Shown here: in pieces, positions 11,759 through 23,414 of the stretch
Numbering within the stretch: position 1 is the first letter of the stretch
Layout: each line of letters starts with the position of its first letter
Assembly (NCBI GenBank): GCA_001632425.1
Contig: KV425690.1
Coordinates: forward strand, 1,118 to 36,304
Reading direction: 5' to 3'
Length of the DNA: 35,187 bases
DNA from: Neolentinus lepideus HHB14362 ss-1
Lineage: Eukaryota > Basidiomycota > Agaricomycetes > Gloeophyllales > Gloeophyllaceae
Program-made: the position numbers and the translations under genes
The notes under the pieces: model-generated
Seen by the model: the letters and a program-made list of their open reading frames with translations, nothing else
Databases searched by the model: none
Told to the model about the DNA's origin: nothing

Positions 11759-13725
11759 ATGCCTCGCGGAACCGTCCTTAGACAAAACTCGGCATCCCAG
11801 TATGACGATGACGATTTCATGGACGACGCGCCTGATGACTACCCTCGTTCTCAGTCGGATACCAGCTCTTCTCCTCCCTCGCCGGTACAGGCTATGAATT
11901 CTAAGAAGAAGCATTACTGCGCGACCTGTGGCCGCTCGTTCACCACTAGCGGCCACCTGGCTCGGCACAGCCGTGTCCACACCGGCGAGCGCAACCACAA
12001 GTGCCCATTTCCAGGCTGTCAGACGCGCTGCTCTCGACAAGACAACCTGCAACAACAGTGAGTATCTTTCGAGCTCAGTCGCGAGTGCCATGCAACGAAA
12101 CATAATATAGTGGCCAAAGGGCTGAGCGAGGAGCGAGGTTGAATTAAAATAGCTCATCCTCGCTTACCGCTCTGTTTCACGGTGCCCTGAAACCTCTCGT
12201 TTGCATCTCAAGTTCGGTTAATGATATTTTCTACAGCTATAGGATTCATCTTTCTCCTGGGTCCCGGAGAGGTTCGTCTGCGAGCGCTCGGGCCGCATTA
12301 AAGAAGATGGCAATTGAAACGGCAGAAGGTTCTTCAGATGAGCACCCTAGGTCTCGCTCGGTGTATCGTAGAACGAACCCCTTCCCACCCTTGTCTGCTC
12401 CCCCCTCGGCTGCCCCGCCGTCTACCTTCGGCGCAGAGATCTATGAAGGAGCTCGAGCATCCTCTCTTAGTCCCCCTCCTGATACGCCGCCGCCCCTTGT
12501 TCCTGCGCGACCCCAGCCTCATATCCTGACGAACTCGTACAGCACTTCGAGCGGTTCCTCCGCGTCGCCGTCGCCACACTCTGATATCGGCTCTCAGAAT
12601 GTCCAAGCAGGAATTGTGGACCCTGCCCCTGTCCTCATGCACAGCCCGCAAGAGCCTGCACCTCGGCCATACTCGATGATCAGGAGTGGGACTATCTCCT
12701 ACGAGGAGCAAGCAAAAGTCGTGGCTCCCCCGATTGCGAGCTACCTCGACTCGTCCCGGCAATTATTCAATTCGCCCGTTGGACAGCCATCTGCGGACAA
12801 TCAAAGATATCACTATGCAGGATCTAGTGCTTATACAAGTGCGCCCTCGCCGGTGTCCCCTGTTCGTCCACACACCTCGCATACTGGATACCACATACAG
12901 GCGCCACAGCAGATCTCACCCGTCGAATCGGCCCCATATCACCATCGCAGCTATGAAACTAACCAAAACGCTCCTCAGCCGTTGCAGGCTATGCAGCCAG
13001 CTGACCAGCGGCATCAAACGTCTTCTGATATGTACGTACGTTACCCATCCCAGTCGACCTCGCGGCACTCTCTCTCGCACATCTCTCAGCCCCAGTACGC
13101 CCCCTCCGGTAACTCCCATCCATCATCATCGACATCAGCCCCGCAGGCTATTTCCCCGCTGACGTCGGAGAGAGCGCACCAAGTGCCTGGCGACCATATC
13201 AGCCAGCCAACTTTAGAAGCTGCTGCTTCTTTCTCCGCGAACGAAGGATCTTTCCATGGCGTCTACACTTTGCAAGGGGAGATGTCGGACGGTAGCAGCC
13301 TGTCGGGGGCTGTTGGAGCTGAGTACTCGTATACTTATCGGCGGGAGTCTGATCGCACGTACCATCCCGAGAATCTCTATCAGACTACTCAGTCGCAACC
13401 GCCTTCCGCTCCTCCTAGCCGTTATCCCTCCCCGCCTACGGTTCTCCCACCACCGCCGGTCCGGAGAGAACTTAGAGTGGATATTGACGTACGGCCCACC
13501 ACATATGTGCAATATCGGGCTCCACAGAGCCAGCCTATAGTGCAGACATCTGTGAACAGTTACTCCCAATATTCACAGCCATACGGATCTTCGGAGCTGA
13601 TGCCATACCTGCACCAACCGCAGCCTGTCGTGCCTGCACCTCAGTACCAGTCGACGGCCGCCCCTGAGATGGAGGAAGATTGGAACCGGACAGCATACAC
13701 TTTCAGAGTACGACACGCTACCTAG
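11759..13725 (+). CDS. Nrg1-like C2H2 zinc-finger transcription factor
   Basis: Two exons (11759-12057, 12237-13725) give 595 aa. Two adjacent C2H2 fingers lie near the N-terminus: finger 1 has C54, C57, H70 and H74; finger 2 has C82, C87, H100 and H104. They are joined by a TGERNH linker and followed by a basic HLSPGSRRGS tail. The words FTTSGHLARH and NLQQHYRIH are typical of fungal Nrg1/Rim101-neighbour repressors, which bind CCCT-type promoter sites in nutrient, stress and filamentation control. The 179-bp intron splits the codon for the zinc ligand H100 (CA|C), which fixes the splice with confidence. The remaining about 480 residues are disordered, rich in Ser/Pro/Gln/Tyr, with no other domain. 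An acidic patch (DDDD...DD) precedes the fingers. The Nrg1 assignment rests on finger sequence only; its targets are not deducible. Confidence 0.88.
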
Positions 13726-14224
13726 CACGAGTGGTTGTGCATACCGTGCAAGCTGTATGCTTGTACATCATTCATTGGATTCATTGTGGGTCTGTCGAGT
13801 TCTTGCATCCTTTGGGCTGTTTTTTCTCTCTTGTTGCTATCCTCACTGTCTCCACATCGTCAGGCTCGCCGTTGCTTTGTTAGCATGGATACTCATCACT
13901 AGTACGGACATGAGGTGCCATCCTGCTGTCGGATTGTTCTCTGCTCTCAGTCCCGGACACACTACATCTATCAGTACATTACGCATCCCATATTGTATTA
14001 TAGCCGTAGCATAGAGAAGACGAATAAAGTTTGTACAATACTCTGTCAATCAAGATCTTGGTCAGAACCGACCCTACTTTGATGGTTGATGCGCCCATTA
14101 TAGCGATCGGGCATCTTTACCTCCCACCACCACTGCCGGTCTTGTGCAACTTCACCAGTTCACGGCGCTTGAGTCCTGACTTCAATTACTCTGCCTATAA
14201 AGCGCGCAAACGCTGCAAAAGGGG
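13726..14224. other. Intergenic region
   Basis: This is the 3' UTR and terminator of the zinc-finger gene followed by the promoter and 5' UTR of the PP4 gene, which are tandem on the same strand. No further gene or repeat is seen. Confidence 0.5.
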
Positions 14225-15599
14225 ATGCCAAGTGACCTGGACAGGTCAGTCCCACCTCGTGTATGATACTCAGTTCTTCACGCTGCCTCCATTGCCGTTA
14301 TCCCCGCACCCGATCGCTTTCATCGCGATATATCAGACAAATCGAGCAACTAGCCCGCTGTGAACCTATCTCGGAAGAGCAAGTCAAGATCCTATGTCTC
14401 AAAGCTCGTGAGATTCTCGTTGAGGAGGGCAACGTGCAGGTCATAGATTCGCCAGTAACGGTGCGTGTTCTCCCTTTCCAGCTTGTTCCCAATGAAACAG
14501 ACATGACATAGATATGCGGCGACATCCATGGACAGTTTTTCGATCTCATGGAGCTGTTCAGAGTGGGCGGATCATGTCCGCACACGAACTACCTTTTCAT
14601 GGGTACGGCCCATCTCTCATTAGCGCCCAAGCAATCGTTTGATTTCCCTCTCAGGTGACTTTGTTGATCGTGGGTTCTACAGCGTGGAAACTTTTCTGCT
14701 TTTGCTCGCTCTTAAAGTCCGATATCCCGAGCGCATCACGTTAATTCGAGGGAACCACGAATCGAGGCAAATAACCCAGGTATACGGATTTTATGACGAG
14801 TGCCAGCGCAAATACGGGAGCAGCAATGTCTGGAGGTGGTGCTGCGAGGTTTTCGACTATCTAGCGTTGGGCGCTATCGTGGACGGGCGGGTATTCTGCG
14901 TGCATGGTGGCCTCAGCCCTAATTTGAATACCATCGATCAGGTGTGCTGCTTCTCCATTTCGTATTCGTTCCAAAGCACTCAACTTGTCGTCTCGAAGAT
15001 CCGAGCAATAGATAGGAAGCAAGAGGTCCCGCACGACGGTCCAATGTGTGACCTGCTTTGGTCCGACCCGGACGGTACGTTCGCCGCCTGCTGTGCCTGC
15101 TACCAATCACATTACAGCCACCTAAACGTGCCTTTTCGTGCGCAGAGATCCAAGGTTGGGGTCTCTCCCCGCGCGGCGCTGGCTTCCTTTTCGGCGCAGA
15201 CCCAACGCAGAAATTCGCGCACCACAATGCCATTGACCTCATCGCGCGCGCACACCAGCTCGCCATGGAGGGATACAAGCTCATGTTTGACCGGACGATC
15301 GTGACGGTATGGAGCGCACCTAACTATTGCTACCGGTAAGGCCTTTTACACCATTCTCTCAGCGAAACGTGCTTGCTGAGTGCCGTAACTCGTTCTATTT
15401 CAGCTGCGGCAACGTCGCTTCCATTCTCGAACTGGATGAGCACCTGTCGCAGGAATACAAGGTGTTCCAAGCTGCCCCATCGGTATGCATATTCCACTCA
15501 TCTCCGTTCTCCGTCCTTCGCGGATCTGACGCGTTTCGTTTTACAAAGGACGTGCGATCTATACCCACAAAACGGCCACCCGCCGATTACTTCTTGTAG
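14225..15599 (+). CDS. PPH3: Serine/threonine protein phosphatase 4 catalytic subunit
   Basis: This is a PPP-family metallophosphatase. PP4 acts with R2/R3 partners in DNA-damage-checkpoint recovery and other nuclear roles. Eight exons (14225-14244, 14337-14460, 14512-14602, 14655-14941, 14999-15074, 15146-15335, 15404-15482, 15549-15599) give 305 aa; family members are about 307. Metal and catalytic motifs are all present: GDIHGQ (residues 51-56), GDFVDRG (79-85), GNHE (111-114), HGGLSP and [12 protein letters not shown]. The C-terminus ends DYFL, the carboxymethylation tail. Among PP2A-like enzymes, the N-terminal [13 protein letters not shown] and [16 protein letters not shown] match PP4 better than PP2A or PP6. 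The start was chosen because the 20-nt exon ATG...GAC-AG splices to A-CAA to give DLDRQIEQL. Intact and probably functional. Confidence 0.95.
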
Positions 15600-15863
15600 C
15601 CCCAGCTTTATGCGTAATTTACACTGTAATATGCCTCGTGCTTGTAGCCTTAGTGATTTCTCCACAAAGTCCTGGCTTGTTCCTTGATCGTAGCGAAGTT
15701 GTATCCTTTCTCACTGGAACAATGAGATCCATATTTCCGAGGTTAGTATAGGATTCGAGAAACAACTGATGATGGTTACACGTCTAACAATAGATGGCGC
15801 TACAGCATTGCTATGAATCATGATGAGGATGAGTGAATGAAAGTGATGCTGATACAGAACTCA

Positions 15864-15884
15864 GAACGAAACGAAACGAAACGA
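15864..15884. repeat. GAAAC microsatellite
   Basis: Four tandem units close to ACGAA/GAAAC lie in the short spacer between the convergent PP4 and ABC-F genes (15600-15932). The rest of that spacer holds only the two 3' UTRs. Confidence 0.5.
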
Positions 15885-15932
15885 GAACGTAACTTGCTGC
15901 AAACTACAGATAGAATCGCTCGCCAAAGTTAT

Positions 15933-17275
15933 TTATGTCTTTGTCTTGGCCGTAGTCTTACTGATCAACTTCGCCTTCTCGAGGGCGGCTTCACCTACAT
16001 CACAGGGACCGCGAAGTCAGCCAGGAACGAGCCAGCGAAGCTGCACAAGACTTACTTTGTTTCATGAGAGACTTCTTGTAATCCACGATCGAGACGTCCT
16101 CCTTCGTCAGATTCTTGATCGTTTTGTCCTTGACTTCCCATAGTTCCTCGGCAACTTGTGAGATGAGGCCTTAACGAGATCTGATGTCAGCGCCGTCGGG
16201 AAGACCGAAGTACAAGGCACGTACGGAAGTCGTGTGACACAATAACGACGCCTCCTTCGAATTCTTTGATGGCGCGCGCAAGCGCATCAATGGAGCCCAT
16301 GTCCAAGTGATTAGTAGGCTCGTCTGCCCAGCATAGTCAGTAGCCAAGAATCCAACAAAAACGGCCCGCACCACCCACCAAGCAACAGGATATGCGGATG
16401 CTCCATCGCCAACTGCGCAAACACCACTCGATTCCTCAGCCCATCTGACAGATGCGAGATCGGTGAGGTCTGGTGCGGGCCCGACAGACCGAACCGCCCG
16501 AGTTGCTGCCGCCACGCCTGCACGTCCTTGTCCGGGTACTTCTCGGAGAAAAGCGATTGGAAGTACTCGATCGGCGACTTGTCGTACGGCAGCTGGTCCG
16601 CGGAGTGCTGCGAGTACTTGGCAAGCTTGAGCGAGGAGTGGCGGGACACGCTGCCTTCGGAAGGCTGAAGAACGCCCATGACGAGATGCAGGAGGGTGGA
16701 TTTTCCGGCACCGTTTGCGCCGAGGATCGCTACGCGGGAGTCCATGCTGCCAACATGTCATTCACCAGCAGACAACCAAGCGGGAGACACTCACTCGATA
16801 CCGAACGACAGGTGCTCGTACAAATACTCGTCTTTCTTGCCCGAGTAGGAGAACGCGACGTCCGAGAACGCAATGATGGGCGGGGGAAGCTTGCGGATGT
16901 CCTCAAACTGGAAGTTGAGCGGGCGCGGGGTCTCGATCTTCTCGATAAGTCCGGCGGCCTCCATCTTGTCGATAATCTTCTGCTTCGACTTGGCCTGCCG
17001 GACGAGGTTGGCGTACGTCCCCGCGGACGCGATGAACTTTTTGATGTGCGCAATCTCTTCCTGCTGCTTCTGGTACGCCTTCATCTGGTTGACCTCGTTC
17101 TCGGCCTTGGTGCGCACGTATGTCGAGTAGTTACCGCCATAGTATACCAGCTTCTTCTTCATCGTCAGATCCATGATGTTCGTGCAAACGCTGTCCATAA
17201 AGTCCTGCGAATGTGACGTGATGACGAGAATATGGTTGTACGTCGAGAGGTACGCCTCGAGCCACACGACGGCGC

Positions 17276-17309
<34 letters not shown>

Positions 17310-18147
17310 GAGCAGATGCGGCTTAATAAACAGCGCGCGTGCCAAGGCGACACGCATCCGCCATCCACCAGACATATCCTTGGTGGGCTTCATCATCATC
17401 TCCTGGCTGAATCCGAGACCATGGAGAATGCTGCCGGCCTTTGCCTCGAACGTGCTCGGGTCCATCTCCTCGAGCTCCTCGTACAGCTGCTCAAGCCCGA
17501 GCTCGTCGATCTCGTCGGCAGCGGAGAGCTCCTCGATGCGCGACTCGAGCTTCGCGACTTTCTCTTTCGCAGAGGAGACAATAAAGTCGACCGCGTTGAC
17601 ATCAGAAGGCTCGGCTTCGCCGCGTACGAGGTAGATATCTATGTGGGGAGGGAGGGCAATGTCTTGCTCGGCGATGGATTGGAGGAAAGTTGACTGTACC
17701 GAATTAATTAGTGTCATTTGGTGACAAATCAGATACTTACCTTTCCTGAGCCGTTCTCGCCCAAGAGACCATACCGCTGACCATAGTTGAGCGAAATCTC
17801 AGCGCCCTCAATAAGCAGCCGGCCGTGAAAAGAAAGAGTGTACTGGTCAATCTTGATATCACGGCCCTTGGGATCAGAGACGAGGACACCAGCAGCGCTC
17901 CTGTCCGGACGGTCAGATCGATCCCTTGCAATCAGCGCACACCCGCTCACCTCTCCGTCGCGATCTTCAGCTTTGCCATCGACGACAGATCCTCCTGACT
18001 CGTCCCGGCCGACAAGCTCGTCAACGGGGTGCTCGCCGTGCTCCCGTTGACGCTGCCCGTCGTCGCCGTCGAGTCGTCTTTGCCTTTCGCCGCCTGTTTG
18101 GCGGCCTTTTCCGCCAATCGCTTTTGCTTTGATGCAGAGGGCGCCAT
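15933..18147 (-). CDS. ARB1: ABC-F ATPase, ARB1/ABCF2 type
   Basis: This is a soluble twin-ATPase. The yeast orthologue works in 40S/60S biogenesis and shuttles between nucleus and cytoplasm. Seven exons on the minus strand (18147-17951, 17900-17741, 17693-16795, 16746-16379, 16323-16225, 16169-16056, 15994-15933) give 632 aa. The N-terminus is Lys/Ala-rich ([16 protein letters not shown]). ABC1 has Walker A GENGSGKST (113-121), signature MSGGW and [10 protein letters not shown] basic linker rich in Lys/Gln follows. ABC2 has Walker [10 protein letters not shown] (428-436), signature LSDGL and DEPTNHLDM. There are no membrane segments. The introns are 47-61 bp, one cutting exactly inside the first Walker A (GK|ST) and one inside the second DEPT box. 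The last intron is needed to avoid a shorter tail and gives a C-terminus ending KTTAKTKT. It is convergent with PP4. Confidence 0.95.
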
Positions 18148-19552
18148 TTTGAGGATAAGAGAAGGTCTAAAGGGTGCAGCAGGGAGGCAGGAGAGGTGAT
18201 CCTGCGCTGTGCTGATCGATATCCCTCGCGCTGTGGCTCAAATTTCTTGATACAGCATCAGCTCCCGGCAAACACCGGCCCGCTGCCTTTACTCAGATCG
18301 CTGAGATTATAGCATCTGTCTATATAGCTATCCTCTCAACGCCTTGCTTGGAAACGGAACGCGGAATAGGAACGGTCCAACGCGCAGTGGATGCTTTCGT
18401 CGCAAGTTCTCGTGGCCAGTTATAGGGACGCAGATGTACAGAGAAGAAGTCCTCAAATAAGAGCGGTTGTGCACTCGCTTGCCGAGACTCCTCGCCGCAG
18501 ATGTCATCCATGCCCGACGTCAAAATTTCGAGCACATACAGAAAACTACAGCCTAAAATACCATATCTCCAGAACACGTATCCCGTACTTCACCTCCAGC
18601 CACTCTCCTTCGAGTCTCCGATCACCCAACCCGAAGTAATCCATGTCACGAAATGAACACGGGAACCCGACATTATATACTCTGCACAATCCCTACCGGC
18701 CAACATCGCATCGCGCGTAAACGCAGAGAGGATCAAAATCAGAAATAAAGTGAGTACGCAATACCGACATGGGGCGGACAACGACCCGCGCGAACGAAAC
18801 GTCAAGATAGAGGTAGAGCAGAGACATCGACGGGTCTGGGTAAGACCCGGGCCCGGACGACAGCCATAATATACCCATGTCCGCGAATCGATACCTCTCC
18901 TCCACCGCCGCAACAGGCTACCGAAAAGATGTGCTGCAAGAGGAATCCAATGAGTAATAGAGAGTGCATATGTACGTGCGTGCCCTCATATTGCACTCCA
19001 CATAAGACCGTTGCTTGTCTACTAAGCCGTATTTAGGAGGCGCCGTATCAAGCCTAGTATTGCACGAGGCGCTCCGGCCTTGGTCACTTAATCGTTCTGA
19101 ACAAGTTCAGATCTCCTGTTACTGTTCCAGCCATCGCACGACCCGAACTGTACCAGTCGGCGTCTCAAAATCTTCAAATCGCTCGACCATGAATCCATCC
19201 AGCCAACAATAAAGCATAAAGTGCCATCTGTTCGTACACCAGATGATGACAGCACAGAGGGAAGGTTCTGATTTCCCGGACTACCGCGAGAATTTGCAGA
19301 AAGCATCGAAGAGCGCGTTGGGAGATTACGGCGACGAATCGCATTCTGAAGCGGTCACACGTCTCAACGGTGTCGATGCTGGGCTGACTATAACCTCTGA
19401 CTTCTTGTGACCTTCCAACACATGAGATTGACTTTGCCATATCTCGGTAAGTACAGAGCAGCAAAACAAGTACTTGGGTGCATCTACGTCGAGTCAGTCG
19501 CTAAAGCGCTCCTGACGCAAATCGGCTTACTATGTTATCTGAAGCGTGACTG
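18148..19552. other. Intergenic region, no gene recognised
   Basis: The first about 150-200 bases are the likely promoter and leader of the ABC-F gene. Beyond them there are only short open frames of 60-107 codons, overlapping on both strands, with no motif I recognise. No upstream PEX5 exon could be found in front of the fragment at 19553. Confidence 0.4.
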
Positions 19553-19702
19553 ATGCTCGAGGCAGCGATTCAGAAAGGCGAGCTTGGAGAAGGCGGATAC
19601 GAGGCGTGGGTTCTACTAGGGGATGCGAGGAACATGGATGAACGCGAGGAGACGGGGATATGGGCGGGCGTCAAGCATGCTGAAAAAGCGGACGCGATGC
19701 TC
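19553..19702 (+). pseudogene. Orphan exon fragment of PEX5 (peroxisomal import receptor)
   Basis: Fifty codons read LEAAIQKGELGEGGYEAW then LLGDARNMDEREE, which is how the first TPR of fungal PEX5 (the PTS1 cargo receptor) runs. The frame stops at ...DAML followed by GTGAGT, a perfect 5' splice site at the place where PEX5 would continue with SLAIS. Full-length PEX5 is about 600 aa with seven TPRs. Neither the Pex14/Pex13-binding N-terminus nor the remaining TPRs are present on either side. Twenty-five bases downstream begins the inverted terminus of a repeat element. The best reading is a gene fragment left by duplication or carried with an element. The true PEX5 should be elsewhere. Assignment is from family knowledge, not from alignment. 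Confidence 0.6.
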
Positions 19703-19727
19703 GTGAGTACACACTGTGCACACCAGG

Positions 19728-20886
19728 CCGGCCTAAATTAGACAGGTAATCGATCGTTTTTGTACTTTCAGCCGGTAAGTGGTCGAATAAGGTCGAAACA
19801 GGTTTCGACTGAAAACCGGTTGAAATTATGATCTGGGCACTTAGTNNNNNNNNNNNNNNNNNNNNNNNNNNNNNNNNNNNNNNNNNNNNNNNNNNNNNNN
19901 NNNNNNNNNNNNNNNNNNNNNNNNNNNNNNNNNNNNNNNNNNNNNNNNNNNNNNNNNNNNNNNNNNNNNNNNNNNNNNNNNNNNNNNNNNNNNNNNNNNN
20001 NNNNNNNNNNNNNNNNNNNNNNNNNNNNNNNNNNNNNNNNNNNNNNNNNNNNNNNNNNNNNNNNNNNNNNNNNNNNNNNNNNNNNNNNNNNNNNNNNNNN
20101 NNNNNNNNNNNNNNNNNNNNNNNNNNNNNNNNNNNNNNNNNNNNNNNNNNNNNNNNNNNNNNNNNNNNNNNNNNNNNNNNNNNNNNNNNNNNNNNNNNNN
20201 NNNNNNNNNNNNNNNNNNNNNNNNNNNNNNNNNNNNNNNNNNNNNNNNNNNNNNNNNNNNNNNNNNNNNNNNNNNNNNNNNNNNNNNNNNNNNNNNNNNN
20301 NNNNNNNNNNNNNNNNNNNNNNNNNNNNNNNNNNNNNNNNNNNNNNNNNNNNNNNNNNNNNNNNNNNNNNNNNNNNNNNNNNNNNNNNNNNNNNNNNNNN
20401 NNNNNNNNNNNNNNNNNNNNNNNNNNNNNNNNNNNNNNNNNNNNNNNNNNNNNNNNNNNNNNNNNNNNNNNNNNNNNNNNTTTGACTATTCATAGCTCAC
20501 CGCCCTTCTACTGTAACATATTTTTCATTGTTGTACAGCCTGCTACCGTTGATCTAATGAAATTTGTACTTTTCTCTGTTTGACACAATCTGGACGCAAA
20601 TTGGATGAAAAATGTGCTCGAAAATAAGGGGAAATCCTAGAGGACTGGTTGCACGGAAAATGGATTATTTTGGCTATGATAAACTGCTCAAATTTGATAA
20701 ACACTAACGAACGGAAAACCAGACGTTCCTGGGTTGAATTGAGCTCGGTAGACACCGGTCGGAATTCCCAATATTCGGGTCTATATTTCGACCGGTGGTT
20801 TCGTATGGTAAACGTACATTTTGAGCTGTCTGGCGGCTGGAATACATCCGTCTGGCGTACGAACCTACCGGTCTAATTTAGGCCGG
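19728..20886. mobile_element. Element with CCGG-rich terminal inverted repeats, interior unsequenced
   Basis: The left terminus (19728-19748, core CCGGCCTAAATTAGAC) is the reverse complement of the right terminus (20866-20886, one mismatch). Subterminal CCGGT and TTTCGACC words recur in both orientations just inside. The central 19846-20480 is N, so coding content cannot be judged; the flanks carry no open frame. The right about 150 bases match the small element at 562-702, showing a dispersed family. I could not identify a clear target-site duplication. Confidence 0.6.
19846..20480. other. Assembly gap (635 N)
   Basis: An unbroken run of N. Any reading frame across it is an artefact. Confidence 0.99.
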
Positions 20887-22418
20887 TCTCGCACTCCCAG
20901 AGACAGTGTCGGTCGAGCGCTCAAAACCGACGCCTCGGGCATAGCCGAACTTGTGATTGTATCTCGTCTCGGGCAACTACTCCGATATACCCGGAAATAG
21001 TGTGAATCGACTCACATTATACGTAGCTTTCAGGCTATCTCATTACCTTATCGAAATTCGAAGATTTTAAAAATTGACCTTGCTGAAAAGTGAATTTGAA
21101 GCGGAGTTCTGTCGGAGTTACCACATATAGTCATAGTTTGATGGTGTTTACTATTAATAGCCCCTAACCCTAGCCAAATCAGTCCATGACAGGTATATTG
21201 TCTCTACTTTTATTTATGTATGTTATCGCAGTTTCTCATGCCCGACACTGTTGTTGTCAAATCTGAACATCCATGAACCCAGATGGCACCCGTATGTGAG
21301 TGAACCATCGGTGATGACACCTATCAGAGGCCCATTGTGAGGTCCAGAACCTATGGAAACTCACTTTCTTACCCCTAATATAAACTATTTACATCCTAGA
21401 TGCCTCCCGCTTCGAAATCCCTGGGTTGGAATTTTTGACCCGAAAAGTGAATGCTTACGTAATCCATCAAAAAAATCAAAATGCAGGATTACGCATATTT
21501 TGGCCAGGTTCATGTTTCAATTTTTTTTCTGGCGGCCTCCGGCGGCTTGGTTAAGGTGCTACGGAGGCGCCGGTCCTTAGTGACTGACACTGTACTCTAC
21601 CATATTTAGGACAATATGTGCGTGCTGAACTTAGGTTCCGAAAGTCTCTTGCGATACATGCTCAAGTCTTTCTCAACGGGCGCCACTTTCTCGTAGCCCC
21701 CGTCGTATGTCTGGTGCGTAATCAAATTCAATATTCACCGCATAATGAATGCTAGGCACGAAACAAGAATTCGCACCTGCTCTCGCGTGATCCTTCTGCC
21801 ACAACGGTATATATGTGGATGTGCGCCAGCCCCGCTCCACTTGCATCTCAACAACCCCCTCACCTCGGGTTCTTATCTCCAGCATGTAGGTGCAGAAAGC
21901 ACCAAACCCAGCTCCGCCCAATCTTATTTTTACGCAGAGGCTGACACATCCACAGGTCGGAGAAGGAAAGCAAAAAATCACCTGACCCCGGCGCCCAAAT
22001 AACTCAAGCGCGCCCCCGAGTTACTTGCACACCGCGCCGGGTCGTCAGCGAATGACGTCCAGCTCGAAGCAAGGAGGAAGCATTAAAAAGCGGAAAAGTC
22101 AGGGGCTTTCTTCCCCTTATACGCAGGGCGCGGGTGAGGTGGCCGAGAGGCCTAGCAGTTCATTACTGGCAGAGCTAGCCACAACATGAGCTAGTATGCG
22201 CGAATGATACTTCTTATACCTCCAGCAGCTTACAAAGTGAGACGCGGTCCCTAGGGAGCAGACGAGGCGGTAGGAGGTGCGCGCGTCGTGTATCGCCTAA
22301 AAATAGGTGCGGGGATGTAGCGGACACGGGTATGAAGTGTGAGCTGCGGGGATGGGGTCAGTCCGCCATGGGTGTCCTTGACGTAGACCAGCATGGGTGA
22401 AGTCGGCGTGGGAGTGGT
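20887..22418. other. Repeat-like intergenic region with one coding trace
   Basis: Mostly AT-richer sequence than the genes around it, with a GC-rich word block (GGCGGCCTCCGGCGGC) at about 21530 that looks repeat-derived. On the minus strand, codons ending at 21606 read TYDGGYEKVAPVEKDLSMYR with a CAG acceptor just before, resembling a last exon (about 21606-21722) of an unidentified gene. No matching upstream exon is certain. No complete gene is seen. Confidence 0.3.
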
Positions 22419-22448
22419 GTAGGTGTCTACTGAGTAGGTGTCTACTGA
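22419..22448. repeat. Perfect 15-bp tandem duplication
   Basis: Two adjacent identical units of GTAGGTGTCTACTGA (22419-22433 and 22434-22448). Confidence 0.85.
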
Positions 22449-22647
22449 CCTTACTCGCGGTGGAGTTGTATATACCGGTCTCTATCTGTACATAAGGAGA
22501 TGATATTAGGATGTCAAGTTGAAAGGCTCTCTGTGGTCACAGCCTGGGAAAGACCTGCGCGTAGACCTCTCCGTCTGCATAGATAGAATGGGACTCGATA
22601 CGATTGAAAGCAACTATACAAGGGCGGTGCAGACGTCCACACATTCG

Positions 22648-23414
22648 TCACGCCTCCGCACCCCGCCAGCGCATCTCGACCTCACGGAACGCGTCGACCC
22701 TCTTCACGACGCGGAACCCGAGCGTCTCAAACAGTGCAATGCTGGGCTTGTTATCCTCGGCGATGCGCGCGAGGAGGACGGAGTGCGGGACGGAGAGGGG
22801 CGGGGCTTTGGCGTAGGCGATGAGGAGGGAGAGGGCTTCTCGGGCGCGACCCTGGCGGCGGTAGGCGGGCTCTGAAAGGTGAGGTGAGGAGGAACGAGAC
22901 GTGTGGAATTCATGCGTACCTGCTATCATAACCTCGACCTCGACCTCAAGCTCCTCGTCGTCGTCCAAAGCGGCCTTGAAGAACATGTTGACGTCGCCGA
23001 TCATGGGGAAGGCGGGGTCGGTGGCAAAGGCTGTCGGGGTTAGTTGCGGGAGCTCGGAAGCGGGTGGGCGGGAGAGGATGATGAATGTGAGTTCTGCGTT
23101 GGGTTAGCTAGGCACGGGGGTGTCAGGGCACTTACTATCGTCGTCATCGCGCCACCTGCGTTGCATTTGGTACTCCTCGTCCAGGGTTAGGGGCTCGCTG
23201 GCTGTGAGCTCCCGGAGGCGGTCATCGAGCATCCATTCGTGGTATTTCTAGACGCGGTTGGATGGATCGAGAGCGGGTGGACATGGACGCACTTTCACAT
23301 GTTCCTTCCTGTCAGACGTCATCGATCAGAACTTGACAGAGGCGAAACTACGCACGTGTAAGGCACTAGGATCACTTTGCTCCCGAGTAACACCGTGTCT
23401 TGGTTGACCAGCAT
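22648..23414 (-). CDS. NAT9-like GNAT N-acetyltransferase (arm A copy)
   Basis: Five exons (23414-23356, 23308-23293, 23247-23136, 23093-22920, 22871-22648) give 194 aa, close to the about 200 aa of NAT9. Family marks are the start MLVNQDTVLLGSKVILVPYT (animal NAT9 begins MRLNQNTLLLGKKVVLVPYT), [27 protein letters not shown] and EVEVMIAEPAYRRQGRARE. The last contains the acetyl-CoA-binding R-x-x-G-x-A motif. A late GFRVV...FREVEMRW strand follows. NAT9 proteins are cytosolic and linked to microtubule stability; their substrate is not settled. The second exon is only 16 nt. A 13-bp tandem repeat (GATGCTGGTCAAC) duplicates the start codon region; the nearer ATG is in frame. It is divergent from the F-box relic, and all junctions are intact. 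Confidence 0.9.

Noticed and set aside
16379..16460. LSDGL instead of LSGGQ in the second ABC domain of the ARB1-like protein
   Set aside because: Variant signatures at this site are normal in the ARB1/ABCF2 family, so it is not a sign of a dead site.
16473..17216. Long plus-strand open frame (about 247 codons)
   Set aside because: It lies antisense to the ABC-F coding exons and crosses their introns; its Leu/Arg/Val-rich composition is a shadow of the true gene.
19768..20583. Open frames on both strands across the gap
   Set aside because: They consist almost wholly of N and have no biological meaning.
21160..21180. CCCTAACCCTAG, telomere-like
   Set aside because: Fewer than two units; internal position; not evidence of a telomere.
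22135..22230. tRNA-like stretch with a GGTGGCCGAGAGGCC D-arm-like word
   Set aside because: No B-box (GGTTCGANTCC) and no foldable acceptor or T arm at the right spacing.
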